A stretch of DNA of 64,000 nt from Paenibacillus phyllosphaerae (GCF_014192105.1 NZ_JACHXK010000025.1:16708-80707); one strand, 5' to 3'. Shown: positions 8,077 to 17,622, counted from the first letter of the stretch. Program-made: numbers and translations. Notes: a model not told the origin generated them from the letters alone.

Positions 8077-9543
8077 TTACAGATCCGGTAGATTACCCGT
8101 CTTGGTTCCCACCCTGTAAGGCGTTGAAACGCCTTCGTAATTGAACATCATGCTCATCCCCATGGAAGCATGCATCAGATTGTGGCAATGCATCATCCAC
8201 AAACCCGGGTTATCCGCCTTCACATAGACCTCGTAGGTTTCTCCTTCTTGCGTCGCCAGCGTATCGAGAAAGACGGGGCTGCCGCTCAGCGGTTGGCCGT
8301 TGCGGCTGAGCACTTGAAAGATGTGCCCATGGAGATGAAAAGGATGATCCCCTCCCCCTTCATTAATGATCGTGAGCTTCACTCGTTGACCTTCTTTCAC
8401 CACGATCGGAGGGATTTCGTGGAAGCTCTTGCCGTTAATCGATTTGACGAATAAATTTTGACCGAGCTCGAGCGTATGGCTTTGATCGAAGGTCAAGTTT
8501 TCGACGGGAGCAAGGGGGTCCGGAGTTCCATAATCCGTCCAGGAGAACAAGGTATAATCGGAACGGGGCTCGGGATCGTTGCCTGATCCTAATGCCGCCT
8601 TCAAACCTGATTCACTCTCGACAATCACCTTGCCTTGCCGTGGCATCTGAAGGAGAAGATCATAGCGCTGCCCCGCCGCTACTTGGAATTGATGATGTTC
8701 CAGCATCTCCGGCTCGTGCAGATCGTGGCCATCCATCGCGATAATGCGGAAAGTTGCTCCGTTCACGCGAATCATTTCCGTTTCGTTAGCGGCATTAATC
8801 ATCCGCAGTCGTAGCGTCTGGCCGGGACTGGCCTGGATATCCACGCCTTGGGTCGAACCGTTCATGAGCATCGTTCCGTTCAATTCCTGAATGAGAACAG
8901 TCTCCTCTTGGTCGTATTCAAAGCGGTTCGTCAAGGGCTCGATAATGAGCTTCCCCAGCAAGCCCTTTTCGACTTGCACCGAGCTGGCCTGATGGGAGTG
9001 GTACCAGTAAGTACCCGGATGGTCGGCGATGAATTCATATGTAAACTGCTCCCCCGGCTTTACCGCTTCTTGCGTTACGCCGGCTACGCCGTCCTGCGAA
9101 CATGGAAGGACGATCCCGTGCCAATGGACGGTGACACCTTCCTGTATGTCCGTATTCTTCAACACGACACGCACTCTTTCGCCTTCCGTCACTCGAATTT
9201 CCGGCCCAGGCGTGAGGCTATTGAATGCCCATACCTCCTCGATTTGCCCATTATCCAATTTCGTTACCTGTTGCGCAGCGGTAAGTTGAATCTCATGCAC
9301 GGGCTCCTCTCCCGCTTTTGCAATGATCGCTTCGCATGACAGGGACGGTTGTAGTCCCGTCGACGTGGCACCATGCACGGTGCCATGTTCATGCCCGTTC
9401 ATGCCGCCCGTGTGATGCATAGCAGCCATGTTAACGTCAAACGGTTTTTGCAGCCGCATTTGCCAAAAGTACGTTCCAATGACTGTACCTAGCAGGATAG
9501 TTAATGCCAATCCCGCGATGCCGGCTTTTCCTTTCCATGTCAT
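8077..9543 (-). CDS. Multicopper oxidase (membrane-anchored, laccase/CueO type)
   Basis: A three-domain copper oxidase of 488 aa acting outside the membrane. Residues 7-27 form an uncleaved membrane anchor, followed by a His/Met-rich stretch (MHHTGGMNGHEHG, 42-54) that may bind copper. All four ligand motifs are present: HWHG (140-143), YHSHQ (181-185), HPFHLHGH in the C-terminal domain, and HCHNLMHASMGM with the T1 Cys. The start overlaps the stop of the upstream MFS gene by four bases, so the two are co-expressed. Copper detoxification by Cu(I) oxidation or oxidation of phenolics are the usual roles. The MFS partner is not a copper pump type, which makes copper detoxification less certain. 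Confidence 0.9.
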   Translation of the reverse strand: MTWKGKAGIAGLALTILLGTVIGTYFWQMRLQKPFDVNMAAMHHTGGMNGHEHGTVHGATSTGLQPSLSCEAIIAKAGEEPVHEIQLTAAQQVTKLDNGQIEEVWAFNSLTPGPEIRVTEGERVRVVLKNTDIQEGVTVHWHGIVLPCSQDGVAGVTQEAVKPGEQFTYEFIADHPGTYWYHSHQASSVQVEKGLLGKLIIEPLTNRFEYDQEETVLIQELNGTMLMNGSTQGVDIQASPGQTLRLRMINAANETEMIRVNGATFRIIAMDGHDLHEPEMLEHHQFQVAAGQRYDLLLQMPRQGKVIVESESGLKAALGSGNDPEPRSDYTLFSWTDYGTPDPLAPVENLTFDQSHTLELGQNLFVKSINGKSFHEIPPIVVKEGQRVKLTIINEGGGDHPFHLHGHIFQVLSRNGQPLSGSPVFLDTLATQEGETYEVYVKADNPGLWMMHCHNLMHASMGMSMMFNYEGVSTPYRVGTKTGNLPDL

Positions 9544-10979
9544 ACTACTTCCTCCTTCTTATGGCCTGGAACTACCGTGAGGACAACGATAGCACCTAAG
9601 ATCGCCAAAGCGGCAGCCCCTAAGAACACCGAACCAAAACCGCCGGTCAACGCTTGCGGTTGCGCTACGCCTTGCTCAAGCAGGCCGTTCGTTCGGGCGG
9701 AAGATAACGCCGTTAATACCGCCATTCCGATTGCCCCGCCGATTTGCTGGCTTGTATTGACCAAGCCGCTTGCATGACCTGTTTCGTCATCGGCCACACC
9801 GTGGACCGCGGCTTCCGTTCCGGATACGAATGCACCGCCCAGCCCGACGCCAATCAGCATGGTTGGGCCAAGCAAATGGATCATGAATGCAGCATCGCTT
9901 GGCGCGAAGGATAGCCATACCAGACCTGCAGCCAGCAGAAGAAGAGATGCAGCCAGCGAACGTCCCGTCCCGAATGCCGTGACTATTGCCGGAACAACTC
10001 CTGCAATCGCAACCAAAGCCGCTGCCATCGGAAGTTGGGTAAGCCCTGCCTTCATCGCGTCATAGTGCAGTACCTGCTGCATGTAAACCGAGAGCGCGAA
10101 GAATAATGCCGTTGTCGCGCCGCCAATGAGAAACATCGCCAGATTGCCGCCGGTCACCCATCGATTGCGGAAGATGGTCAGCGGCATAAGCGGATTCGCG
10201 GCTCGCTTTTCCAAGAAGATGAACGATGAGAGCAGAATAACAGCCAAGCCCGCCAATACCAACGTTTGCGTCGAAGTCCAACCGACGCGTTCCGTTCCGG
10301 AGAGCGCGGCGACCAGTGCGGTTATACCCGCAGTCACCGCAGCTGCTCCCGACATATCCATGCCAGCGCCTTCGCTAGGTACATCTTTAGGAATGAGGAA
10401 GGGCACCGCTGCGATAACCAGAATGCCGACGGGAACGTTCACATAGAAAACCGACGACCAGCCTAAGAAGGAGGTAAGAATCCCGCCTAATAGAACGCCT
10501 GCCGCGCTTCCTATGCCCGCGACCGCCCCCCAGATGCCGAGCGCTTTCGCTCGGTCTTGCGGATCTGCGAACAACTTAGTCAGGAGAGCAAGCGCCGCCG
10601 GTGCCAGAAGCGCGGCCGAGGTACCCTGAATCGCTCTTGCCATTAACAGCCACTCCCCTGATACGGATAATCCCGCTGCCACCGAAGCGATGGAGAAACC
10701 TGCGACGCCGGCGATGAATAATCTACGGTGCCCGAACCTGTCGGACAGCCTGCCACCTAGTAGAAGCAGTCCACCAAAAGGCAACACGTAGGCCGTAATT
10801 ACCCAGCCCAACAGACTGGTGCCCATGTGGAGTTCGGAGCCGATGGCGGGAAGAGCGATATTCACGATGGAAGCGTCTAATACGACCAGGAACTGCGCCA
10901 AAGCGAGTGCAATCAGTGCCCACCACCGATAGGATATTGCCCCGGACCTTACTTGAAACGATTGAGCCGTTACCGTCAT
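9540..10979 (-). CDS. MFS drug transporter, DHA2 (14-TM) family
   Basis: A 479-aa integral membrane protein with 14 predicted helices. LDASIVNIALPAIG in the first helix and GGRLSDRFGHRRLF in the loop after helix 2 are the DHA2 and MFS signatures; the antiporter motif (GIGSAAGVLLGG) lies in helix 5. Such proteins export toxic organic compounds with proton influx. AAAGGAG precedes the ATG. It is the first gene of an operon with the multicopper oxidase (ATGA overlap). A copy of the TetR-type box TGATTGRYCAATYA lies 62 bp upstream, linking the operon to the TetR gene at 12119. Confidence 0.88.
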   Translation of the reverse strand: MTVTAQSFQVRSGAISYRWWALIALALAQFLVVLDASIVNIALPAIGSELHMGTSLLGWVITAYVLPFGGLLLLGGRLSDRFGHRRLFIAGVAGFSIASVAAGLSVSGEWLLMARAIQGTSAALLAPAALALLTKLFADPQDRAKALGIWGAVAGIGSAAGVLLGGILTSFLGWSSVFYVNVPVGILVIAAVPFLIPKDVPSEGAGMDMSGAAAVTAGITALVAALSGTERVGWTSTQTLVLAGLAVILLSSFIFLEKRAANPLMPLTIFRNRWVTGGNLAMFLIGGATTALFFALSVYMQQVLHYDAMKAGLTQLPMAAALVAIAGVVPAIVTAFGTGRSLAASLLLLAAGLVWLSFAPSDAAFMIHLLGPTMLIGVGLGGAFVSGTEAAVHGVADDETGHASGLVNTSQQIGGAIGMAVLTALSSARTNGLLEQGVAQPQALTGGFGSVFLGAAALAILGAIVVLTVVPGHKKEEVV

Positions 10980-11040
10980 AACACGTATCTCCTTTTTATT
11001 CTTTGAGATTTGCTTGTTTAAGCATCCTCATTTTTTGATA

Positions 11041-11056
11041 TTGATTGACCAATTAC
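11041..11056. promoter_or_regulatory. TetR-type box upstream of the MFS-multicopper oxidase operon
   Basis: TTGATTGACCAATTAC, a near-palindrome matching the boxes at 12050 and 12097 (shared core TGATTGRYCAATYA). It lies 62-77 bp before the MFS start codon. Confidence 0.55.
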
Positions 11057-11069
11057 TATTAGCGAAAAT

Positions 11070-12026
11070 TCACTTCTTTTTCTGCAATTCCCGAATGGTC
11101 ACCGCGATACCGACTTCATGCTTGGTTGCCGGAATAGCCCCGATCTGACGCTTATACTTCTCCCCGCTTAAGCGCAGCGGCTCTTCCGTTAAGTACAACA
11201 TTTCCACAACCTCCTTCATGACGGGAACGAATAATCCAAGCAGCGACAATCCAACCTTTCCTAGCGCGACAACGGGCTTATTCGTGCCGCTTGCCTGTTG
11301 AGCGATGCGGACAATCTCACGGCCGGATATGATGTCGGAACCAGGGATATTCCAATTCTGCCCATAAGCATGATCCCGACCCGCAAGTTCGACAATCATG
11401 TTGGCCGCGTCTGGCAAATAGACATATTCGCGGGGGGTCTTCATATTACCAACGAAAAAGGCCATTTTGCCAGCAGCGATCGCATCTAGCGTTCCGCCTA
11501 AATAAGAAGCCTGATTGGCGGTCGGTCCATAATAATCCGGAAGACGCACGATCATCGGACGCGCTTTTTTCCATCTGTCGCTGAAGATCATCTGCTCAAA
11601 AGCAAGTCGTACTTTTCCCTTCTTCGTATGAGGTTGCTTGGGATGCTCCTCGGTTACGCGATCCATCTGTCTTCTCCCATAAGGGTAAATTCCGTCAATA
11701 ACGACGATCTTAAGGCTCAGCCGCTCAGCCGCCTCCATTATGGATTCACCGAGAGGGATCAACTTGCTTGCCATCTCATTGTACGGAACGTTCGCGCTAT
11801 GGAACAGAACATCCGTATCTTTTGCCGAGGCAGCAATATCATCCGACCGGAGTGCATCTCCCGTAGCGAGCGACAGGTGAGCAGGATTGCCTAGCCCACT
11901 GGCAAGCTCCTCCAGCTTTTGGCGAGAGCGTCCGAAGGCAATGGTCGGTATCCCCCGCTTCACAAGTTCAGACACAATAACCGCTCCAGTACCGCCTGTT
12001 GCACCGACTACAATCGCTTTTTTCAT
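11070..12026 (-). CDS. NAD(P)-binding epimerase/dehydratase-type SDR
   Basis: Extended/atypical SDR of 318 aa. The N-terminal VVGATGGTGAVIVSEL is the Rossmann dinucleotide site; INGIYPYGR-like DGIYPYGRRQMD and YYGPTANQ give the usual extended-SDR middle region. Most close relatives are annotated as NAD-dependent epimerase/dehydratase without a proven substrate. AAGGAG precedes the ATG. It is downstream of the tetR gene on the same strand; the 92-bp gap holds two palindromic boxes, so it should be repressed by that regulator. Confidence 0.78.
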   Translation of the reverse strand: MKKAIVVGATGGTGAVIVSELVKRGIPTIAFGRSRQKLEELASGLGNPAHLSLATGDALRSDDIAASAKDTDVLFHSANVPYNEMASKLIPLGESIMEAAERLSLKIVVIDGIYPYGRRQMDRVTEEHPKQPHTKKGKVRLAFEQMIFSDRWKKARPMIVRLPDYYGPTANQASYLGGTLDAIAAGKMAFFVGNMKTPREYVYLPDAANMIVELAGRDHAYGQNWNIPGSDIISGREIVRIAQQASGTNKPVVALGKVGLSLLGLFVPVMKEVVEMLYLTEEPLRLSGEKYKRQIGAIPATKHEVGIAVTIRELQKKK

Positions 12027-12049
12027 TTTAAGTCATCTCCTTTTTATTT

Positions 12050-12112
12050 GTGATTGATCAATCACTTATCTATAACCAAACTATACCATCGTATGAGTGA
12101 TTGGTCAATAAC
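12050..12112. promoter_or_regulatory. Two TetR-type operators upstream of the epimerase gene
   Basis: GTGATTGATCAATCAC (12050-12065) is an exact 16-bp palindrome and GTGATTGGTCAATAAC (12097-12112) is a near copy 47 bp away. Both lie between the tetR stop and the start of the gene at 12026. A weaker dyad, TTATTG-N6-CAATAA (12717-12734), lies before tetR itself. Confidence 0.65.
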
Positions 12113-12118
12113 TAATTT

Positions 12119-12646
12119 TCAACGTATTGCCTCGGCTGTATAATCCTTCCCCTCGATGAGCTCCGGAATATCAAGCGCCCACGAGATATTGCACAGCATG
12201 CCCCTTGCCAGAAACATAACGGTCCGGTCTTCGGAATTCTGCAACCCTTTCTGGCGAAAAGCGGTCAGCACGATTCGATGCACTCCCCGAAACCCGCCCC
12301 GCATCACTTCCCGAATCGACTCTTCGCGCATCGTCTGGGCTTGCATTTGCAAGTTCGTCTCATTCATATGGGAGGCTAGGATTTCCTTATACGCCTCGAT
12401 CAGGTCACGCTCCAATTCTTCGGGAGCCCCCGCGCTTTCCACGACCTGTCGAAAAGATTGTTGTATTCTCACCCACGAAATCTCTAGTGCGCCGAGCAAC
12501 AGCGCCTCCTTTGTTGCGAAAAAACGAAACACATACGGTTGGGAAATCTTAGCCCGTTCCGCAACCTGCGCAGTCGTCGCGCGATAATAACCCATCTCGG
12601 CAAAAACCTCAATCGCTGCCGAAATGATTTCGGCTTTACGGTTCAC
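12119..12646 (-). CDS. TetR/AcrR-family transcriptional regulator
   Basis: One-component repressor of about 175 residues. The N-terminal HTH is clear (AAIEVFAEMGYYRATTAQVAERAKISQPYVFRFF), followed by an all-helical ligand domain. The frame can begin with TTG at 12670, but the GTG at 12646 (NRKAEIISAA) has AAGGATGAG upstream and gives the standard TetR N-terminus. Palindromic boxes flanking the gene and in front of two neighbouring transcription units suggest it represses itself, the epimerase-like SDR and the MFS-multicopper oxidase operon. The inducer is unknown. Confidence 0.88.
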   Translation of the reverse strand: MNRKAEIISAAIEVFAEMGYYRATTAQVAERAKISQPYVFRFFATKEALLLGALEISWVRIQQSFRQVVESAGAPEELERDLIEAYKEILASHMNETNLQMQAQTMREESIREVMRGGFRGVHRIVLTAFRQKGLQNSEDRTVMFLARGMLCNISWALDIPELIEGKDYTAEAIR

Positions 12647-12898
12647 GCTATTTTTCTCATCCTTTGCCAAACTCCCTACACCTCTTTCTTTATTAGCGAT
12701 TAATTAGCGATTAAAATTATTGGCTAATCAATAACGGAATGCCAGTCAAGTATAGCTTACTTGTAGTATTCATGCAATTTAAGCGTCTCGGCGCGGCCGC
12801 AAGGCAATGACTATAACACCTGTGAATATTACCCTTGCCATCCAATGTAATACAGAATCGAAACTGCGGGAAACATAACAACAAAGGAGCTGACCCCC

Positions 12899-13525
12899 AT
12901 GGATACCGAACAAAAACAAGAACTGAATCACATCATCCAAAGCTACCGCGATACGAATTTGGACTCCATCAGCTATTGGTTGAAGTTCTCAGACTTTGAG
13001 TCGTGGCGATTCTGGCTGACAGTTATTTTACTGGCCGTCCCGCTCTTAGTCCTTTTCTTCAAGATAGACCGCAGCCGTGTGTATCAGATTGGCTTTTACG
13101 GTTTTGCCATTCATGTACTTGGCCTCTATGTAGACACCATTGGTACGAACTATGGTTTCTGGTCATATCCATTCAAAATGGTCCCCGTATTACCCACGAG
13201 CTTTACGCTGACAAGCTCAATGATTCCCGTTGCCTTCATGCTCATGTATCAGTGGCAGTCACGCAAACGAATAAATTATTATCTATGTGCCGCCGGTGTG
13301 TCCGCCTTATTCGCCTTTATTATCCATCCGATCTTCGTGTGGTTAGATATGTTCAAGATGTATCGCGGCTTCAATTACTTCATCATTTTCGTGAATTACT
13401 TCTGCGGGTCTAGCTTGGCGAAGCTCATTCTTAATGCATTCGTCTACCTCAACAAGCAATCTAACGGGATTGAAGGTTCCAATTCCCGCGCAGCTATTCA
13501 TCGCGGCCGACGCGCTCGGCACTGA
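12899..13525 (+). CDS. CBO0543-family membrane protein
   Basis: A 208-aa membrane protein with about five hydrophobic helices beginning near residues 38, 64, 97, 126 and 158. The fragment DTIGTNYGFWSYPFKMVPVLPTSF matches the conserved core (D.IG...W.YP....P) of the CBO0543 family, common in spore-forming Firmicutes and of unknown function. AAAGGAG is 9 nt before the ATG. The last 20 residues are Arg/His-rich and may be a read-through tail. It stands alone and is convergent with an MFS gene. Confidence 0.7.
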   Translation: MDTEQKQELNHIIQSYRDTNLDSISYWLKFSDFESWRFWLTVILLAVPLLVLFFKIDRSRVYQIGFYGFAIHVLGLYVDTIGTNYGFWSYPFKMVPVLPTSFTLTSSMIPVAFMLMYQWQSRKRINYYLCAAGVSALFAFIIHPIFVWLDMFKMYRGFNYFIIFVNYFCGSSLAKLILNAFVYLNKQSNGIEGSNSRAAIHRGRRARH

Positions 13526-13553
13526 AGTTACGACGACACTTACTCAAAGTTAA

Positions 13554-13578
13554 AGCCCGCTTCCAATAGAAGCGGGCT
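13554..13578. terminator. Hairpin between convergent genes
   Basis: AGCCCGCTTC (13554-13563) pairs exactly with GAAGCGGGCT (13569-13578) over a 5-nt loop. No clear T-run follows on either strand. Its position between the plus gene ending at 13525 and the minus gene ending at 13592 fits a shared bidirectional terminator. Confidence 0.55.
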
Positions 13579-13591
13579 AGCAATGTACCCA

Positions 13592-14764
13592 TTACCTCGA
13601 AAGCCGATGTTTGGGAGTCATGATATAGTTTCTGAGTAGAATGGCAACAAGGCTCAAAGATAACGAAAGAATGCCCACTAACACGACATATGGTGTACCC
13701 ATCGCGGATATAATGCCTCCTCCGACAGCCGCGCCCAATGTTGTTCCCACATTACAGGCAGATATAAATAATCCATTGGCGAAATCAGGCGCTTCGGGAG
13801 CTGCGGACGCGATTAAATATTGATTAATGTTAGCCATTATTCCTCCAGCCAATATCCCCCATATGAAAGTGAGCAATGCCATAGGTACGGCAAATTGACC
13901 TGCGAAAAAGAAAACGATATAGATCGCACCCAGTAACAAAGGAAAAGCTACGATAGACTTCATGGCAGAATGAGTAAGCAATTTACCTGCGACAATGTTT
14001 CCAATCATATTGGCTCCGCCGAAAATGAATAACGTTCCGCTTATGGCATTCGGAGACATATTCGTTACGGTATTCAGATAGTCAGCCAGATAACTATAAA
14101 CCCCGAATACAGCCGAATTTAATAAAATAACCGTTACAATGGAAATCCAAACGATCGATTTTCTCAATATGGAAAATTGCGTACCATACGAGAGCCTCTC
14201 TCCAACAGGCATAGAGGGTACGAAAATCAATGTAGCCATGAATACCATACCGTTGACAATCGCAAAGAATACCATCGCTAACTCAAACGAAAATGCGCTA
14301 TCGATAAAACTGGCGATCGGTACGCCGGCTACGATCCCGGCAGATACGCCAATAAAAACTTTAGAAACCGCTTTTGGCGCTTCTTCTCTGCTTACTGAGG
14401 AAGCAGCTGCAGTGAAGGCCATGGAACAATAAATGGGATGAAATAATCCCAGAATGATACGAACAATTAGTAGAGCAGTGAAGTTTGCTATAAATATGGA
14501 TACAACATTGCCCACAACAAAAACACCTAATACAAGCAGCATGACCTTCTTGCGATCAAATCCCGAAAACAATAATGGCATTGTAGGACCGGACACCGCA
14601 ATCGCAATGGCAAAAAGACTTACCGTCAGTCCCGCTGTAGCTATGCTGACATTAAAGTGTTCGGCGATGGAAGGCAATAACCCAATAACCCCCATTTCGG
14701 TATTTAAGATACCGAAGACCCCGATCGTTAATATAAAAATCAATATCTTCTTTTGTTTCTCCAT
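13592..14764 (-). CDS. MFS transporter, DHA1 family (12 TM)
   Basis: A 390-aa membrane protein with 12 predicted helices, similar to AraJ/NepI-type sugar or purine-ribonucleoside efflux proteins: FGILNTEMGVIGLLPSIA opens helix 1 and GVSAGIVAGVPIASFI is the helix-5 motif. GAAGGTAGG precedes the ATG. It lies 50 bp downstream of an alpha/beta hydrolase gene on the same strand and is probably co-transcribed, with a divergent LysR regulator ahead. The substrate is not predictable. Confidence 0.83.
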   Translation of the reverse strand: MEKQKKILIFILTIGVFGILNTEMGVIGLLPSIAEHFNVSIATAGLTVSLFAIAIAVSGPTMPLLFSGFDRKKVMLLVLGVFVVGNVVSIFIANFTALLIVRIILGLFHPIYCSMAFTAAASSVSREEAPKAVSKVFIGVSAGIVAGVPIASFIDSAFSFELAMVFFAIVNGMVFMATLIFVPSMPVGERLSYGTQFSILRKSIVWISIVTVILLNSAVFGVYSYLADYLNTVTNMSPNAISGTLFIFGGANMIGNIVAGKLLTHSAMKSIVAFPLLLGAIYIVFFFAGQFAVPMALLTFIWGILAGGIMANINQYLIASAAPEAPDFANGLFISACNVGTTLGAAVGGGIISAMGTPYVVLVGILSLSLSLVAILLRNYIMTPKHRLSR

Positions 14765-14814
14765 ATTCGCCTACCTTCTCAAGGATACCCAAGCCGTTCA
14801 AAACACGTCTTACT

Positions 14815-15774
14815 TCAATTGCTTAAATGCTCGTTAAAGAATGCTTCCAGCTTGTCGAATGGAATCGCATCCGTCTTATCGTATAAATCGACGTGTCCCG
14901 CATTTGGAACGATGTAGAGCTCTTTGGGTTCTGCCGCCAATTCGTAAGCATCTTCACTGAAGTATCGTGAGTGAGCGTGCTCACCAATGATAAACAAGAT
15001 GGGTCGCGGCGAAATCGACTTCATGTTCGTAAGCAGAGGAAAGTTCATAAATGACATGCTGCTTGTCACGGTAAACGCCGTAATTGAGTTAGGATGGTAC
15101 CCGCGAGGCGTAGAGTAAAACTCGCCAAACTCGCGGCCGATGGGGTCTGTATGATCGTCAAATCCGATCGGTGCGCCTCGATCGGTCAGCGCAGGCGGAT
15201 TACCCTCAAACTCCGCGTAGCGTTGCTCGGCAATCGCGTCGAGTTTACGGTTGCGATCTTCTTCGGTAAACGAGTCCTTGAAGCCATTGCGTTCCGCCCG
15301 GGCGATATCGTACATGCTGACCGTGGCGACTGCCTTGATGCGCCTGTCAACCTTGGCTGCACTAATCGCAAAACCACCGCTGCCGCACATCCCGATTGCA
15401 CCGATTTGCATCCGATCAACGAATGGACGCGTGCCTACATAATCAACGGCTGCACTGAAATCTTCAACGAACAGATCAGGCGAGGAAAGATGACGCGGTT
15501 CTCCTCCACTGTATCCGTTGAATGAGGGATCAAATGCAAGAGCCACAAATCCGCGCGCTGCCATGTTTTGAGCATAGATACCGGATCCCTGCTCTTTAAC
15601 GCCGCCATAGGGCGCACCTATAATAACGGCTGCGTATTTCTTTGACTCATTAAAGTCTTTTGGCAAGTAAAGATCAGCGGCAATGTTGATTCCATATCTG
15701 TTTATGAAAGAGACCGTTTTTCTTGATACCTTCTCGCTTAACTCAAAAATATAGTTGGGCATATGAATGAACAT
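14815..15774 (-). CDS. Alpha/beta hydrolase, dienelactone-hydrolase-like
   Basis: A 319-aa cytosolic serine/cysteine hydrolase of the DLH-like group. The core strand-loop AAVIIGAPYGGVKEQGSG, the nucleophile elbow GMCGSGG near residue 150 and the late His in PNAGHVDLYDK are visible; the elbow has Cys where most relatives have Ser. M1 has GAGAGG touching it, while the ATG four codons on (MPNYIF) has the same site 12 nt away, so the start is uncertain. It is the first gene of a unit with the MFS transporter and is divergent from a LysR regulator. Confidence 0.75.
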   Translation of the reverse strand: MFIHMPNYIFELSEKVSRKTVSFINRYGINIAADLYLPKDFNESKKYAAVIIGAPYGGVKEQGSGIYAQNMAARGFVALAFDPSFNGYSGGEPRHLSSPDLFVEDFSAAVDYVGTRPFVDRMQIGAIGMCGSGGFAISAAKVDRRIKAVATVSMYDIARAERNGFKDSFTEEDRNRKLDAIAEQRYAEFEGNPPALTDRGAPIGFDDHTDPIGREFGEFYSTPRGYHPNSITAFTVTSSMSFMNFPLLTNMKSISPRPILFIIGEHAHSRYFSEDAYELAAEPKELYIVPNAGHVDLYDKTDAIPFDKLEAFFNEHLSN

Positions 15775-15842
15775 CCTCTCTTACTGCTGTATTCTACCTC
15801 GTTGTTTATTCTAGCTACTGCGCAACTCCATAACAAATACTT

Positions 15843-15861
15843 ATATCTCATATTCAGATAT
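15843..15861. promoter_or_regulatory. LysR-type dyad between divergent genes
   Basis: ATATCT-N7-AGATAT is an exact dyad with the T-N11-A geometry of LysR-type activator boxes. It lies 56 bp before the lysR start and 69 bp before the divergent hydrolase. Confidence 0.55.
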
Positions 15862-15916
15862 GCTTTAAAGGCATACCATAAACGTGTATAATCCAATTAG
15901 AATGGAGGCGTGTTAA

Positions 15917-16837
15917 TTGGAAATACGAGTTTTGCGTTATTTTCTTACTGTTGCGAGAGAAGGAAGCATAACCGGTGCCGCTGATTTTTTGCATGTTACA
16001 CAGCCAACCCTGTCAAGACAATTGAAAGACCTCGAACAACAGTTAGGGAAAAAGCTGTTTATTCGCAGTAGTCACAGTATCGTTCTTACAGATGAAGGAA
16101 TGCTTCTGCGAAAGAGAGCAGAAGAAATCGTTAACATGGTTGATAAATTAGAGGCTGAATTCAGCTCCATGGAAGAAACAATAAGCGGTGATGTTTACAT
16201 TGGCGGCGGGGAAACGGACGCCATGAAACAGATTGCTCACGTGGTAAAAGAATTACAGCACAGTTATCCAAATATACGGTATCACCTATTCAGCGGAAAC
16301 GAAGATGATGTGACTGAACGGCTTGACAAAGGTCTGATTGACTTTGGCCTTTTGATTGAACCGGCTGATTTATCCAAATACAATTACATCCATATCCCCG
16401 CCAAAGATGTTTGGGGCGTTATTATGAGGAAAGACAGTCCCCTAGCTGTCAAAGATACCATTCAAATCGCGGATTTATTACCTCTTCCGCTGATCTGTTC
16501 ACGACAGGCTATGCAACAGACACTGTCTAAAAATGAATTCGTGGCTTGGTTTGGTGAAGATTTTGATAAATTAAATATCGTTACTACATTCAACCTCCTG
16601 TATAATGCCGCTATCATGGTTGAAGAGGGCATTGGTTATGCAATAACGATTGATAAAATAGTGAATACGTCCAGTGACAGCAACCTTTGTTTTAGACCGC
16701 TTCAACCAAGGCTTGAAGCCGGATTAAGTATTGTGTGGAAAAAACACCAGGTCTTTTCCGCTGCCGCTGAAATGTTTCTTCAACAAATTCGAGAGAAATT
16801 TACCCCTTCTTCATCAGACTATGTCCCTATTCATTAG
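15917..16837 (+). CDS. LysR-family transcriptional regulator
   Basis: A 306-aa LTTR. The N-terminal HTH (LRYFLTVAREGSITGAADFL, TQPTLSRQLKDLE) is textbook, and residues 90-295 form the substrate-binding domain. The start is TTG at 15917 with GGAGG 8 nt upstream; no ATG is available nearby. A LysR-type dyad lies in the divergent region, so it probably activates the hydrolase-MFS unit in response to a small molecule. Confidence 0.92.
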   Translation: MEIRVLRYFLTVAREGSITGAADFLHVTQPTLSRQLKDLEQQLGKKLFIRSSHSIVLTDEGMLLRKRAEEIVNMVDKLEAEFSSMEETISGDVYIGGGETDAMKQIAHVVKELQHSYPNIRYHLFSGNEDDVTERLDKGLIDFGLLIEPADLSKYNYIHIPAKDVWGVIMRKDSPLAVKDTIQIADLLPLPLICSRQAMQQTLSKNEFVAWFGEDFDKLNIVTTFNLLYNAAIMVEEGIGYAITIDKIVNTSSDSNLCFRPLQPRLEAGLSIVWKKHQVFSAAAEMFLQQIREKFTPSSSDYVPIH

Positions 16838-16842
16838 CTTGG

Positions 16843-17339
16843 TTACTTTAATTTCCCGCCAAAGACCGGAAAGAAGCTGTGCTCACCATAATTTTGGATG
16901 TGCTCTATATGCTTCAAAATCTCCATATCTGCGTCGCTGATAACAAAATCAAGCTCGGCATTGACTCTACTGATCAGCGATGCGCTTAATCTGAACATGG
17001 TCAAGTACGGCACCGTGTGCAATCGGCGAATATGCCTCTACGAGGATGTCATTCTTCTGGAAAAATTCAATGAGCTCCAAAGGCGTATTGCTCACGTGCG
17101 CCAATATTTGATTGACCATCGGCTTGATCTCACAGTCTGCAAGAATATTCTCCAGATCGTCTTGAAGGAAGTTAGAAAGACCGATTGCCTTTACTTTGCC
17201 TGTCTTATAAGCCTCCTCCATTGCTTTCCAAGCTTCTTTGTTTTCCTCAAAATAACGGTTCTCCTCACGGAACTCGGTCCAAGCCTATACCCGCTTCATT
17301 CTTCACGCCATTTGATAATTTATAAGTTTCGTTAAACAT
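16843..17339 (-). pseudogene. Aldo/keto reductase pseudogene with internal deletions
   Basis: Starts at ATG 17339 (GGAGG 8 nt upstream) with NETYKLSNGVK, the usual N-terminus, but most of the TIM barrel is missing and the frame stops near 17270. The central part (AYKTGKVKAIGLSNFLQDDL, VEAYSPIAHG) remains open at 16967-17221. The C-terminus (NAELDFVISDADMEILK to FFPVFGGK) continues in another frame to TAA 16843. At least two deletions and frame breaks are needed, so it is dead. This is the second decayed aldo/keto reductase in the window; a third, intact one is at 41153. Confidence 0.82.
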
Positions 17340-17622
17340 ATCGTTTTCCTCCATCTAAAGGATTGTGTACGCCTAAACAAAACGAGTCGGTTAATCAACG
17401 TACGTCTATTATTATAGAACTTAAAAGCCAGTGTTCAATGGTCAATAAAACGCGATCTGTTAATATATCAACAGCTTTATTCAAACTGTTCATTATCCCA
17501 GAATGCTTGTGGACGTAGAGATCAAGCAACAGAATAACTCTCTTGTCATAATTACCAATGTTTTTTTTCAATTAAAGGGCAATATAATTTTTGGAGTTCA
17601 GAAGAGAGAGGGGGAATCAACT

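Noticed and set aside
17503..17622. Forty-codon upstream extension of azoR
   Set aside because: No ribosome site at 17503; GTG 17623 has a strong one and matches the family N-terminus.
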